The notes under the pieces are model-generated. The model saw only the letters and a program-made list of their open reading frames with translations. It did not search any database and had not been told where the DNA came from. DNA of 64,000 nt from Enoplosus armatus (taxonomy: Eukaryota; Chordata; Actinopteri; Centrarchiformes; Enoplosidae), in the NCBI RefSeq assembly GCF_043641665.1, contig NC_092188.1:18869704-18933703 (forward strand), given 5' to 3'. The position numbers and the translations under genes are program-made. Positions 1-14,852 of this stretch are shown one piece after another. Position 1 is the stretch's first letter, and each line of letters starts with the position of its first letter.

Positions 1-283
1 ATTCAAGTTTCGCTGAATTGGGCCAATTAGAAAACTCAGTTCACGCTGGATCTTGCTTTTAATTTGAAACTGTTGAACGGAAGTTCCTTATTTACTCTGC
101 ACGACTTCACACTATTAAGAAACGTTAACAAGACCCCGCAATTGGACAATTCACCTTATAGCAGCAGGGGTGCAGTACAGACAGCTCTGCGGTGTCGGAA
201 AGTTTACGTTAAAGAAAAAAAACACGTGAAAAAGAGAGATATTTTTTCCTCTGAAAGTCCAGAGTCTAAGCTGTTGCATTATC
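1..283 (+). other. Upstream flank / probable 5'UTR of the CD225-family gene
   Basis: There is no convincing coding region before the ATG at 284. Part of this stretch is probably the first-exon leader. I see no clear TATA box, and the transcription start cannot be placed from sequence alone. Confidence 0.4.
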
Positions 284-3200
284 ATGGATCCCAGCAAGTC
301 TGCGAGCGCTCCTCCACCGGGATGGGCTGATGAGAAGTCCTCCATGGGCCAGGCGCCCCCTCCGCCCTACCACGACAATCCCTACCCGGGGTACCCTCAG
401 CCGCAGGTAAGCACACAGTAAAAATACAAATAAAAACCATATGTAACAAATAATGATTTCATGGTAACGGGACAGTTCAGCTTTTTGTTGTTTTTTTCTA
501 TAGCTAAATATGATGGCGAGCTGATTACAGTGCATTTTAATAAACATTTCGTCGAAGGAGTTTTCTTAATATGTATTAATATGTAGAATAAAAATTAAAT
601 ATTTTATCACATTAATTTATCACTGTAACTATAACTATATAGCTCTCAGTCTTTGAAGAGCTCCGTGTTTCTTTTCTGTCCTGTGGTACAGGCCTGTGTA
701 CTGAAGTAACGTTACATGGTGACGTCAGCTTTGGGGGGGGGGGGGTTTGAAAGTTAGATATTGTTCTTACTGCCAATATATTGTTTAATGATTTATTCGA
801 CGTGTGAACATTTGATCGTATCTAGATAATAATTAAATAAAACTCAGAAAATGATTATCACAATTTGGGCTTTTATATACGGTAGATACTGTAAGGCTGT
901 TGGATCGTAATATCAAACTGTCTTTTTTTCACTGTTTAGAAAGAAACCAGCAGTAAGGCCTGTAATTGCGACCTAATGGCCTGTTAAATGTGACCAGACC
1001 ACCACTGTGGCGACTAAAAGCACCAAAATCAATTCAAGAGACTTTGTACCTCAGTGGTTAAATAGACAGTTTTCTTTCTACTTTCTACTGTTTCTACGTT
1101 TCATTTCCTCTGTGCTTGATCACAAATCAAATCTGATGTCATTCTGTCACCACTAGGACCTGAGGCCAGTTTTGTTTCTCGTGAAGCCTCCTAATTTACT
1201 GTGCGTCACTACCCCCCAGACATTTGGCATCCTTTTGGTTTTACTTTACACTTGACAAACCTGTTTCCTTTGACCTGAACATGAGTTTGAATTGCATTTC
1301 ATGTGTGTTGCCAGTATGGAGATGCAGGATATGGGCAGCAGCCGCACCCCATGGGTCAGCAGTACCCGGGACAGCCGGCCACCGTCACTGTCCAGCCCAC
1401 ACTGTACGTGACTCAAGGCCCGCTGGCTAACCCTGTCAACGACTACCTGTGCTACTCCATCTTCACCATGATCTGCTGCTGCCTGCCGCTCGGAATCGCT
1501 GCCCTCATCTACTCCATCTCAGTGAGTTTGATTCACTGGTATTTACATTCTCTATGGACTGGTGCACAGCCACGGATACACAGAGAAACATTTCCCCTAA
1601 CCCAGATCCAAGTCGTTTCATTCTCCAGTCCATCCTACAGCTGAACACTGCACATTAACACTTAGTTAAAACTAGTAGAAAACATAAAGATATACTAAGA
1701 TAAACAGTTTACAGCACAAAGTTCTGTAAGTTCTGTAGTATTATTTTATTTTTAAAAAAAGAATAACATAAATAGCTTACAAAAAGACCAAAAAGTCAGA
1801 ATACTCCAAAGGATGACGGCAGGTCACTTTTTAAAATAAAAAGAGAAATGGAAAGATGTCGAATAATTCCAGTAGCACCGATACTGCAGTAATAGTGATT
1901 AAAGTACCTTGTCAAAGGTAAATATGTACATTGTTATTTTGGCCTCTGAAATGAGCTCTACTATGACAAAATCAGTGTTCAGTTCAATATCCAACACTAG
2001 TGAATTATTTATAGAGGCAGCAGCAGAAATCATTTGTGTGTGTATAAGAAGTGAATGAGAGCAGCGGGAAGGGGTGGAGGCCTGTGAGGAACTTAGTAGA
2101 GACTAAACAGGAAGGATGATGTCAACAAAAAAATGGTTTTCGTGGTCCTGAATGCTGTATTAGCTGAGAGGTACACTGGCCTGAGTTATGCAGATATTTA
2201 CCAGCCAAGACAGCGTTGGCTAGTATTGTTTTCACCTTGAGAGTCTGTGTGTGTGTCGTCATGGCAAAATGTGGTCCTGGGTGGGAACTATCACAGAAGT
2301 AGTTTTGCGTTCTTTGCCAGGTGTTTCTCTGAGTTTGCAGTCACGAAACTTGGAAACTGAATAGTTTAGATTAAAATGAAGGCAGATGGGTGTGGTCCGT
2401 GCAAGGGCTCCAGAAGTAGGGGGTAGGAAGTAGGGAAGGTGCCATTTTAAGTCGTGGATCGCTGTATCCCAGTATATTAGTATGACTACTGAGTACTCAT
2501 GTAAAAATGTAGTAATGATCCCATCGCAAGATGGTCTCTAGTTTGCATTGCCTGAAGTTCCCTTGTTGTTCCAAGATCTGGACTCAGACACAATGCTGAT
2601 GGAGACTTTGACTTTCTTACCTGACGACATTATGGCAGCAAACTGTTGCTTCTTTTAAATCAGTTAATGTTATTGTTTTCACTTTGTTTTTATCTGTTTA
2701 TGTGTGTCTTTTTGAAAAGTCGTAGTAATACAGTGCAGTCCCCTCCTGTTGGTTTAAAAGTCAGATTTCATCTGACAACCATCACAGTATCAAGTTTCCT
2801 CCGCTCTACAGTAATTACAGTGGGAGAAAAAATAGCTGTTCTGTATTGTGAAACTCCAATCCAGAGTTAAGCAAAATATGAGCCATCTATCAGTATAACC
2901 TGCAATGCAGTAAAAAATTCCCTTTGCGATTCATTCTTTAGTTGCTAGGTAGTCATGTATTTTGGTTGTGTGAGGTAACTCAAAAAGTTCTTGAGTTTGT
3001 TTTTGCACAGTGTCTCGTTGGAGTGGTACAGCATGAGGAAAGTACACACTCATTTAGGAGAGGTTGGTTGATTGTTTCCATGTGGTCGGTGTCGGTGGTG
3101 GAAAGAAATCTCTTGTGTGACTTCCTACACATTTCGTTAAACTAATTAAAAGCCGAATATAACATTTATTTGACCCTAAAACATTTAAGTGCCTTCACTG

Positions 3201-6200
3201 AGGGTGGAAAGTAGACTTTTTTGAAGATTTAAAGGTGCTGTGAACTGTATTTGATATGTAAATGGCTCCCGTAGTTTGATGTGTTTCCGCACAATGTGTG
3301 TCGTTTAATGTTATTTGTTTTCTTGAAACAACACAAACTAGGTGAGATGGCATTTGAGATGGCATAGTGTGATTGTGTGTGTGTGTGTGTGTGTGTGTGT
3401 TAGAGTGGCAAACAACTTATTGTGGCATACTTTCTATAGTAACTGTTTTAAACTCTATTTTTAGTCTGCATGTAACATCCTGTATTTACCTTGATGTTTG
3501 AAAGCAGCCCTCAGAATAGAGTTGTTTCTGTCCTCTGATCAGTAATAACATAGTCTCTGTTGTTGCTACAGTATATTAGAGCGGTGGTTCCCAACCTTTT
3601 TTTTTAAGGGACCCTATTTTACCATTGCATATACAGTGACGACCTCCAGTGCCCCCCACCCACCCACAATTACAAAAAAGGGGGAAAAGTAGCCTACTTT
3701 GTTTGAAATATCTTAATGTATATTTCATTATATTCATTGTATAAAAAACAACAGCACAGAGCAATTAACTGTACAATTAACCCAGTATATGAACGTAATA
3801 TCTGCAGGAAGTTTGTGTAAAACTACCAATTTGTATAAAATATATATATTTTAGTGTATCAGACCATTTTTCCTTATATTTTCAGGAACACGATTCTATG
3901 TCCGTGTTATGATTTTCTTCATACATACGTTTTAATCGTCCAAGCAGCCTGGCTTTATAATACATAACTAAAGATATAAACTTCTAAAGTAAACCTCAAA
4001 TTTAGTTGTCTTCTCCACAGAAATTAATTAAATGCATGTGTATTATATTTTAAGGCAAACACGCGAGCCCCCCCCCCCCGCAGCTAACCCTGAGTGGGCC
4101 CCTTTCCTGCAGCACAGTCAGAGGATATATATCAATTCAAACGCACAACGAATTTTAACAGCCCACTTGTGAACTAGAACAACTGCACGCAGATTATGCA
4201 GTTAAATGTGTTGAGACACAACTGTTGGAGCTTTTCAACATTACAAACTATAAAGTGGCACAACCGCTATCAAGGTGTTGATCCTGCGACGGCCATGATT
4301 GCTGGAGCTGTCCAGGGTATTTGACTCCTCCTCGTTACTCATTGACATAGTCATGATGCAGTGAAAGTTAAAGAAAACTCAATTATCCCCTACTTTGTTT
4401 GTGTGTACCTACAAGGGGTGGGGGGAAAAATCGTGATATTTTGCGTGCCAATATTGTATCGATACACGGACGCCAAATATCGATCTTATAAATGATTAAT
4501 ATTGCAAATACAAAGTTGCTGAAGGGACTGCATAACTTTTATGTACAAAAATACGTGTAAAAGTACAGTAGTCGACACACGTTTGCATTAAGTTAAGTTG
4601 GACAATGTAGACTGTAAAACAAACAGTTCAGTTTGTCAGGTGCATGCAACATTTTTATGACATTGTTTGTTACTCTGGCTGCTTGACGATCCCATTTTGC
4701 TGCAATAAAAAAGATTGAAGTGAAATGAACAGACTGATAACTTCAGATGTTTTCCTTTGAGGACATAATTTGCAGTTGAGAAAAGGTATAATATTGTAAT
4801 ATATGTTATCGCAATATTGAGCATTTTGCAAAATGTTTAAAATCTGAAGTATCGTGATAATATTGTATCGTGGGGCCTCAGGTGATTCCCACCCCTAGTA
4901 CCTACTCATCTACGTAGGTTACTGGACATCGGAGTCACACACATTCACACAACTAAGAGTTTGGCTCAGTAACAACAGACTGATACTTCAATATCGCGAG
5001 TGAAATTACCGTAAGGACACCATATTGGCTGTAAAGTGCAACGTCTCAGCTTTCAGAAACCATTGGAATTTTTCCGATAGCGCAAACCGTGACGTGATTA
5101 CAGTAATCCAAAGTGTGCTTGTGCGAACATGTCGCCGACGACACACTCGGTGTTAAAGGGTTAAGAGACTTTGCTGCAAAGCTGCCTCACACAGTTTAGA
5201 AAACATGAACTTCAGCACATAGAAAGTTATGCAAGATGATGTCAACAAACTTCACTCACTGTGTTTATATTGACCAGCTGGTCCGACCTTTAAGTGTTAA
5301 AAGACATAAGGTTGGTCAGTCCAGCTTCCTTTTGAGGGAGGATGTTTAGCATTTCTGCATTGCTACAGTTCCTGTTTGCACTGTTACCATAGATGTACAG
5401 ACAACAACATCATTTGATTGCTGTTGATACAGGAGAAAAAGTCTGAATTTGGTTATTATGAGGCCCGATTTGATGCTTTAAGGAGTATTACATTTATGTG
5501 ACGTTTAAACGCTGCCACTGGAAAGATTTAGTTGATTTAAGTGGTGTATGGGGTCTACGGTTTAAGTTCAGATTCTGAGATATTTATTATTCTGGGGGGC
5601 TTAAAGGGATGGTTTGCCAAAATTGCAAAACAATTCAGATTTCACTGTCAAGTTTCCCTTGGAACTACTTTCTTTCAAAGAAATAAAAAGAAAAGAGTGT
5701 GAAAAGAGTATTCTATTACCTAAAGTCATGTGGAAAATGTTTCAAATGTACATTTTCAGACCTGTGAGCATCACAGCAGAAAGTAATTTCTTCTGCGTTG
5801 TACTGAGGTAGTGGCAGAAATCTCAGAGGCAGATACACTATATTGCCAAAAGTATTCACTCACCCATCCAAATAATTGAAATCAGGTGTTCCAATCACTT
5901 CCATGGCCACAGGTGTATAAAATCATGCACCAAGGCATGCAGACTGTTTCTACAAACATTTGTGAAAGAATGGGTCGCTCTCAGGAGCTCAGTGAATTCC
6001 AGCGTGGTACTGTGATAGGATGCCACCTGTGCAACAAGTCCAGTCGTGAAATTTCCTCGTCCTAAATATTCCACAGTCAACTGTCAGTGGTATTATAACA
6101 AAGTGGAAGCGATTGAGAACGACAGCAACTCAGCCACGAAGTGGTAGGCAACATAAAATGACGGAGCGGGGTCAGCGGATGCTGAGGCGCATAGTGCGCA

Positions 6201-9200
6201 GAGGTCGCCAACTTTCTGCAGAGTCAATCGCTACAGACCTCCAAACTTCATGTGGCCTTCAGATTAGCTCAAGAACAGTGCGTAGAGAGCTTCATGGAAT
6301 GGGTTTCCATGGCCGAGCAGCTGCATCCAAGCCACACATCACCAAGTGCAATGCAAAGCGTCGGATGCAGTGGTGTAAAGCACGCCGCCACTGGACTCTA
6401 GAGCAGTGGAGACGCATTCTCTGGAGTGACGAATCGCACTTCACCATCTGGCGATCTGATGGACGAGTCTGGGTTTGGTGGTTGCCAGGAGAACGGTACT
6501 TGTCTGACTGTATTGTGCCAAGTGTAAAGTTTGGTGGAGGGGGGATTATGGTGTGGGGTTGTTTTTCAGGAGCTGGGCTTGGACCCTTAGTTCCAGTGAA
6601 AGGAACTCTGAATGCTTCAGCATACCAAGAGATTTTGGACAATACCATGCTCCCAACTTTGTGGGAACAGTTTGGGGATGGCCCCTTCCTGTTCCAACAT
6701 GACTGTGCACCAGTGCACAAAGCAAGGTCCATAAAGACATGGATGAGAGAGTTTGGTGTGGATGAACTTAGCTGGCCTGCACAGAGTCCTGACCTCAACC
6801 CGATAGAACACCTTTGGGATGAATTAGAGCGGAGACTGAGAGCCAGGCCTTCTCGTCCAACATCAGTGTGTGACCTCACAAATGCGCTTCTGGAAGAATG
6901 GTCAAAAATTCCCATAAACACACTCCTAAACCTTGTGGAAAGCCTTCCCAGAAGAGTTGAAGCTGTTATAGCTGCAAAGGGTGGACCGACGTCATATTAA
7001 ACCCTATGGATTAAGAATGGGATGTCACTTAAGTTCATATGCGAGTCAAGGCAGGTGAGCCAATACTTTTGGCAATATAGTGTATCTAGAGGCAGGGCTG
7101 GGGAGAGAAACCTTAATGCTTTTTGGTATTGACCAAATTGTACCATATTGAAAACTGTCAATTTAAAGTTATTCTATTATTCTGCTCATTGTCAGGACAA
7201 TCGTGGTTTAGATCTATTTATCTATTCTATCTATTTATCTGTACACACGTGTTCATCCAAGGCAGTCCTGAAACCACAGAGCCCCCTCACATTACAAATC
7301 CCAATTCAACCCCCGGGTTTTTGAAGAACGTTTTGGTAGTCGGTACTGAAACTCAGGTATTGGCATTATTTGTTTTTATTTTTTTGTGATTTGGGTGAAC
7401 TGAACTTCTGAAAAGGCGTTAATGAGAGCTGAAAAGCTACTGGTATTGGTGTTGGTAATGGCCTTCTCCATCTTCCTGCATTACATTAAAACAAGTCATT
7501 ATTTCAGCTGTACTGAATCACGATCTCACTCCTCCTGAGAAATCGCTGGTACATGAACATCTTATCTTATGCAGGTGCCACACATGTTAGTACACAGCAC
7601 TGCTGCGTATATCTCAGCAGCTCAGTGCGGGGACTACGAAATAATCTGATGCTTAACCCTTTCGCAGCGTAGAGTGAATCTTTAATCACTCATCGAGTCA
7701 TGGCTGTTGAACAGACATGCCGAGATCAAGCATGATCCTGAAAAGGTTACTTGAGGGGGACTTAAGTGTTGATGTACATTCAGCTTTAGCTCTTTTGAGT
7801 TGCCTGGTGGAAAACCCCACTATGATTTCATTTGTTGCTGTATTTACTTAAATCTTCATGCTGTGCCTTCACAATCTTCCTAGTTTCTTTTCTTTCTAAA
7901 CAGTTACTCAAGTTGTACTCCCATCGTGTTCGATGACAGCAGATTACACACGTTTAGATTTAACAATAACAGACTCTCCAACATATTTGACAAAAATGAT
8001 TCATGTCGATAACCTCACATACAACAAATCTACTGGTACTGTGTTTTCTAGATATGGAGTCATAGGGCATGGCAGAGTCTCTTTTAATCCTTCAACAGTT
8101 AATTCCATCTATTTTCCAGGCAGACCTGTTTCCTCCTCTCCAGCTTCAAAACATCTGTCTCCAAAAATAAGGGTCCATCCAAGATAAGGTCATGACAGCA
8201 GTTCCCCTTTCATAACATCGCCTTGTAGAGTCAGATATTGGAACAAGAGTCTAAAACACATGGCAACATTTCCAAGATGAAATGATTCTTTCTTAAGAGA
8301 ACACTTCCATTCCTTCGGACATCTTCTTTGTAAGATTGTAACTGCATGAATGAGTAGCAGAGAAACAGAAAGAACAGAAACAATAAAAGCAGTTGGTACT
8401 GTGTGTATACTGTAACAACTTGGCTGTTATGTACACAGCTGGAACAGATTGCAGTTTCCATGATGCATTAACACGCTTCATAACGGCTTTCGGTAGATAA
8501 GACTAACACTGTACAATTAGATGGATCTGACAGGGATTATATATTTGACGTGTATTTCAGGTAAATACAAGGATCTTAGACTGTAATCAGCAGTAGACTG
8601 AATTCTAGTTTGTTGAACAGTTGAAAACCATCTGTAGATCGTCAATACAGCTCCATGCGTGAATTAACTTTATGTTCCTATAGTCATTCCTGGAAGTCAG
8701 ACTTGGACTACTGTTGACTTCTGTCTCTGTCACTTTTCCTGTCTCTTCTGCATGACAGACAAACAGACAAGTGTCGCCCACTCACATTCTATGAGCCCAC
8801 TCCCACTCAAACGCATGCAGAGGCCAAGCCGAGAAGTGTGAGGGAACGTCAGCACAAACACCAACCTGCTGCAACCTGAAAGTTAGAATTTCCCCTCAGA
8901 AACAGACACGTGGCTTTCTGAAACTGTTGTTGGATCCTCATGGCTAAGATTCATAACTTTGTAAATTCACCCTGGTTCTCCCTGGTTTCCAGTACTCTAT
9001 TCTCAGTGTTTTTGATTTGATTGATTTGAATAAACACCAAATCGTTTTTTCTGGGTTTGTTATTGCTCAGGGAAAAGCTGTGTTACATTACATGAGCCAT
9101 CGTATGCAGTTCTGGCCATGAGGATCTAATCATATGGAGCCCTCCCTTGATTTCCTTTGAATACTGAAAGAGAAAAAGTGGGAGAGAGAAATGAGAATAA

Positions 9201-12200
9201 CTTTCGGTCGGGCCCAGGATGAGACTTGAGAATAGGACGTTTCAACACAGCAGCTACTGGAGTGTCCAGATAGGACAAGCGATGCTTTTGTCAAGATTGG
9301 ACATCAGCGCTCTGTGCCTCCAGGGCCAAACCACTCCCCGCTCCTGTGACAGCGTCATCAAACAGCCCTTTGTTTCCCAAAACATGAGCTTTTCCTCACA
9401 GCTTATCTCTTATTGACAGCGGATGAACCTCCACACAATAACTTGCAGGGGTCCTTACAGTGTGAAGCCATGACTTGTGCTTCCTGTCCCTCTGCAGAAC
9501 CCCACTGCTGCAACAACATTATAGATTCAATAAATCCACATGCAAAATAACACATTTAAAATGTCTGACCAAGTATGCAACTGACCAAGTATGTTAACTC
9601 TTCCAATGATAAAATAACCCCACATCATGGTCCAGAAGGCAACTATAAATGATAAAGGCATGACTATTGCACTTTACTGGACTGATGTGATTTCATAATT
9701 TATAATGGATGAGAGATTGGCTATAGCCATCTAAAACTTTCCAGCTGCAAATGAGTCCAAACGTTACAACATGGAGGAATGCATTGCTTTTCTAGAGCAC
9801 CGCATGCTGCTACGCTGCCAGTTTTTGGGATTCATGTCCTGGAGGCAGCTATGTGGTAAAGCACTGAGCTGCAGTGAGCTGACCATAAAACGCCTGTTGC
9901 CTGTTGCCAATCAAGATGGCTGCGAGGTCACTGAGTACTCTGCAGCATGGAGTGCAGTAACTGATGTAAAGTGAAATAAAATACAACAACTACAAGGTAA
10001 GGTAAAATGTTAGCTAAAGAAAAGTCTCCTGACCCTCATAGACCCTGAAGAAAGCAATATTCACTATTTCGAATATAAATGTACGTAATCTGTGTCACAG
10101 TTGACGGCATAGTGAAATACTGAACAAACAAGCAAATAGCTGTGACCACAGTTAATGTAAATATTTGTTTAGCAGGGTTTTCGCCTCCTCAATATGACTA
10201 CTGTAACTACCTACCTGCAACAGGATGGCTCTGCTTACCATGATTTTGTGCGTTGGAGGTTTGAGATTCTCTCAAATGGAAATAACCACCCACAGCTTCA
10301 TCGAAGCATTTCGTTGGGGTAAAAATCTAATAGCTTTAGACTGACTGTAAGATTCACTGTAAAAGCCATAATCATGTCTCTTTACTGGAAGGCTTTAACC
10401 CTGAGGTACTGATAGTGCTGAATTCCTGTTAACATGATACTACAATTAGTCAGTAGAAAAATTACCAAAAATTCTCAATTTTAATAGGCAAAGAAAACTG
10501 CGTTCAACAACTGGAAATCATCAGCTTATTTTTCACAAATTTGCATTTCCATTTCCATTCTTATTTATTGAACCCGCTTTAATTGTTTTTTTTCAGCAAA
10601 CAGTTGCCTATTTAAACACACAGAGCAATATCATATTTTTTGCTGAAAACAGCTGCCTGTGACTAGAAACAAAGTTGATGAGAGCTGGGTTGCTGGTTTC
10701 ATTGTTGAAATTATTTATTGCTTTGAGGTGAAACTAGTAATCCACTAATCCTAACTATGAATCACTGTGACACCTGGCCTGTCATGGCCAATGTTTAAAT
10801 ATATCCAGTGTTTTACTCATGCTGATAACGGCATGTAGTGTCTTTTTTCTCCTGGGTGGTGGGGGGGGGGCACACCAGGCACAGGCTTGAGCCTCTTGTG
10901 GGTCTCATCCAGAATATAATAAGTCCCAGATGGGGGATTTTAAAGACCTACCTTGTGGATCTTTGAAGTTGAAAATCACACAGAGCTCACTTTGAGGAGG
11001 CAGGCGTCCCTGAAATAGGCTGCAACCTCGAGGCTACGCCTGTTTAGCCTACGTAGAAATACCTGCAGAACACAGAGCCTGTGTCCTTGTATCTGTACGT
11101 AACTGTGTTAAGTGTGAAAACAGACGACCAGAGCTACAGAGAGCAGTGCCAAAGAGTGGAATGCATTTACCCTGTTGACCTCACCATCTGCCAATCAGAT
11201 GAAGGCTCAGGGAATCAGGGGTCAAAGTGTGGGAGTCAAGGTCTGGTGGGGGATGTTTGAGAGAGGTGTCGTGAAATGTTCCAGCACACGGTCAAAGTGA
11301 TGCTTACAGTGTGGGACGAATGACAGAAAGAGTGAAAGATACAAAACCACATGACTGTGAGACAGAAACTTTACCAAGCTGAATTAACAGGCTTGACTGA
11401 TCAGCCATCATGACTTTGTTTTTGTCCCATTGTGTGTGAGAAAAGGCCTGCAGGCTGTTGATGTCTGTGCCATCCTCGCTTTCGTCAGCTCTATTCAGTC
11501 CTGCTCTCCGCCATTTTCTCACAAATACTAGCCCCCTGCTCTCTCGTCTCCTCACAATGACTCCGACCGCTCTCATGCAAAGGAACATGGCAGCAAACCA
11601 CAGACAGACACACTCACTCAGACATTACTGCAGGACACATAAGACAGGCAGACATGAAGATAGACAGGCAGCCAGTCAGGCAGCAGCAGTAAAGCTAAGC
11701 CAATCTGCAAAAAGCACCAAATGCAATTTAAGCACTAGTGTATCAGTCCATATAATATAATTTAAGGATACTGGCTTGAAGGATATCTAGATGCATTCAA
11801 GCAACAATTCTAAAGAAGCACTTTACATCCACCCGAGTCAAGAGCTTTTACTTTATTTGTACAAAACGGCCTCATCAACAAACACTACGATATAAAACAT
11901 GGCAATTAAGACTATATAGTATTTTTCCAATAGGCTTCAGTAGGCATTCTGTTATTTTTGTTGTTGTTATTTTTAGTTCTTTTCAAATAGCACAGGGATC
12001 CCTCCTCTGTTGCGTTTTTGGTAAAAAGATTTTCCAATAATTACCCTCTCTTGGAAAGAAGTTTGAATTTTTTTCCAAATGATAGTAAAAATGCTTTTTT
12101 GTTTGAAAGAAAATCTCAATTTGAACCCAAGTTAATATAACTAGTCATCAGAAACTTTACTCTCCAAATATCCATATTCAAGATTAAGACAACTGCTCTT

Positions 12201-14821
12201 GACAAAATGGACATTTGCAGAGCAGCTGAGAATTCTCAAACCTATGGCACACGTGTTTAATAGCTACTTTACTTTTTTATTCTGTTTTTACATTTTTATT
12301 TGACTGTTTGAATGTTTGGCACTTCATGTTGTATAAATAAAATAAACCAGCAGCCTGATGACGGCAGATTTAATTGAAACATTTGTTTATTTGGACAACC
12401 ATTTAGGGAATATCAGGTGTTTTGACCATCTGTTCAGATATCACACGGTTTGCTTGGCTACATTAGTCAAAAATGCAGTGGTTCTCGGATCTAGGGGCAG
12501 TACAGTTGCTGGTGGGGCTGTTTATAGCTTACCTTTTTTGTTTAGTTTTGTTACTGCAGCTTTGTGAGCCCGACAGCAGAGCAGAAGCAGCATTGCACTC
12601 CATGTGTCCATGTCAAACCCAGCCCCGCCGGGGCACACAGGCAGCAGCAAGGGGCTAGTCAAAAAACCTATGTCCGGGGATATTTTCTATTTAATTATTC
12701 TAGTAAAAAAAGAAAAAGTAAAACTTTTTTTTGGGAGATCCCAGGGGTCTGGGACAATTCATAAAACATTTGGGTCTGTTGCCTCGGACGCCCAGGCCAG
12801 ACGGCTGTCAAGGGTGAAGTCACTCAGTGGAACTGCACAGCTGGGTTGTAAATTCACTTTCACTTCCTGAAATCTGCCTTTGATTGAGTAAGATGTGATT
12901 GCCTACATGATTCCCAGCAGCAGAGAATCTTTTCCATTGGTTTTGGGGCCTTTACAGTTTGGTTTATTTGAGTATAGTTGTAATAGTTGTTGCTTGAATA
13001 ACCTGTTGTGATTTGTAGAACATCACAAATTACTGGTTGGCACTTGTTGAAGAAATGTTTACCATCTGCAGTCAAAACAATTACAGTTGCTGGAAGTTCC
13101 CTGAATTGCCTACTGAAATGCTACAACATAGTTCCCACCAGATATTAAGCAATATGTCCTTATGAAATTCAAGTCTTTCACAAGTGTTATGAACGGAGAA
13201 CGGATGTGAAACAAATGGAGTTTTGAGTGTGGAGATTCATCAGGACAATTTTTACAACCTCAGTGTTTGTGCATACGGTATGTAGCAGTGATACACAGCG
13301 CACATGATGGTCTGATTGCCCCTGACTGTAAGTGCTTGCCCTGTTGAAAAGACATTCAACAAGGCTCTGAATACCAGCTCCGGCAGCTGACCTCTCAGCT
13401 CTCTGTGAAGTGGGGGGAGTGTCAGAGACACACTGATACTTTTATCTCTTGGACTTTCTGCAGAAATATACTGCCAATAATCCAATCCAGCTAACACATT
13501 CACTACGTTTCATTTTTACATTTCAGGTAGCTGTAATGGCATGGCGTACAGCTATAATCTCATTACTGCAATTCATCATCACTGACTAAATGTTATAGTA
13601 TTGAAACAATGTAAAAAATAAAATCAAGATGGAGAATAATAAGGGAAATTGTATGTAATAGATCCCCTTGAGGGGTTGGTGTCATTTGATTGTAGCTGAT
13701 GTTGTATTATATGTAATCATAGTTAGGAGGGAGCATGTACTGGGACTGAATCAAGGTGTTTAAAGTATAATTGACCACAGCATGTATAAAACATAATTGT
13801 ATTTATTTACATTGCATTCAGGTTTGGGTACAGAATTGCTCTTGCTTGCACATATTGATTGAGCTGTCTAACCTTGTTGAGACGGCACAAATCATGTTTA
13901 GATTTTTTAATATACTGAAAGCAACTGGGAATCTAAGAGGATGAGAACAGAGCGGCCATGACAGCTTCATGGTCCAGTTGATGTTATGAGGATGTTAGGA
14001 TGCCTTTGCCATGCTCCAGCCCCCAGTCAGTAGAAAAAACAGTAACAGTGTCATTTGACTATTTGTAATATACTCTTTACTAATTGATAAAGAAGAATTC
14101 TTAAAAAGTAAATTAGATGAGAGGAAATAAAGGTGTCTGTGAGTCATGTCAAGTAATAGTTTGATATTTTGGGAAAGATGCTAAGCAAACCATCTCCTTG
14201 CTGTAGCTTCATATTTAGCAGACAGATGTGAGAGTGTTATGGACCGGCTCTGAGACCATAGCAAATAAGTAACATTTTATTTAACAGAGATTTATTTTGT
14301 TTAACAAATGTAGCAAAAATATGAATTCTAACAAATGAGACTGGGGAGAGGGAGCCTCCAGACCACCAGGATGGTCTATATATATAACCTGGAGACAGTA
14401 GCCAGCTGCCTACAATTCCTTTGACGGCCTCCCAACTCCAACCCACCAGGAACCAGCAACGCTGACAGACAACACACACAAGCCCCAGCAGAGGCCCCGG
14501 GGCCGTCACACTCAACAAGACTGAGATAAAATTTGAGATGATGAAAAAGTTGCTTGTACATCAAGAAGTAAAGTTTTCTTTACTCTACTTGTCTACACGA
14601 CATTAAAAAGACGTTAAATTTTAGTTGAGCTGCCTTTAAATGGAGAAGCACAGTGTTGGATCGGGACAATATCCTGTACAGATCGCACAGGGGCCGTGAG
14701 GAGAGAGACACATTTTTTTGGAACAGGACACAGCCGTGGGATTGAAAGCGAGCCAGACAGCCGCAAGTAATTATGACCAGCTGTACCATAGCAGACAGGG
14801 CCCTCTCACGACACCTACAAA

Positions 14822-14852
<31 letters not shown>

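Noticed and set aside
3575..4100. Possible hAT/Charlie-like element starting GGTTCCCAACC
   Set aside because: No matching far terminus or target-site duplication could be found, so it is not listed as an element.
6292..6921. 209-codon minus-strand open frame
   Set aside because: Exact antisense shadow of the Tc1 transposase.
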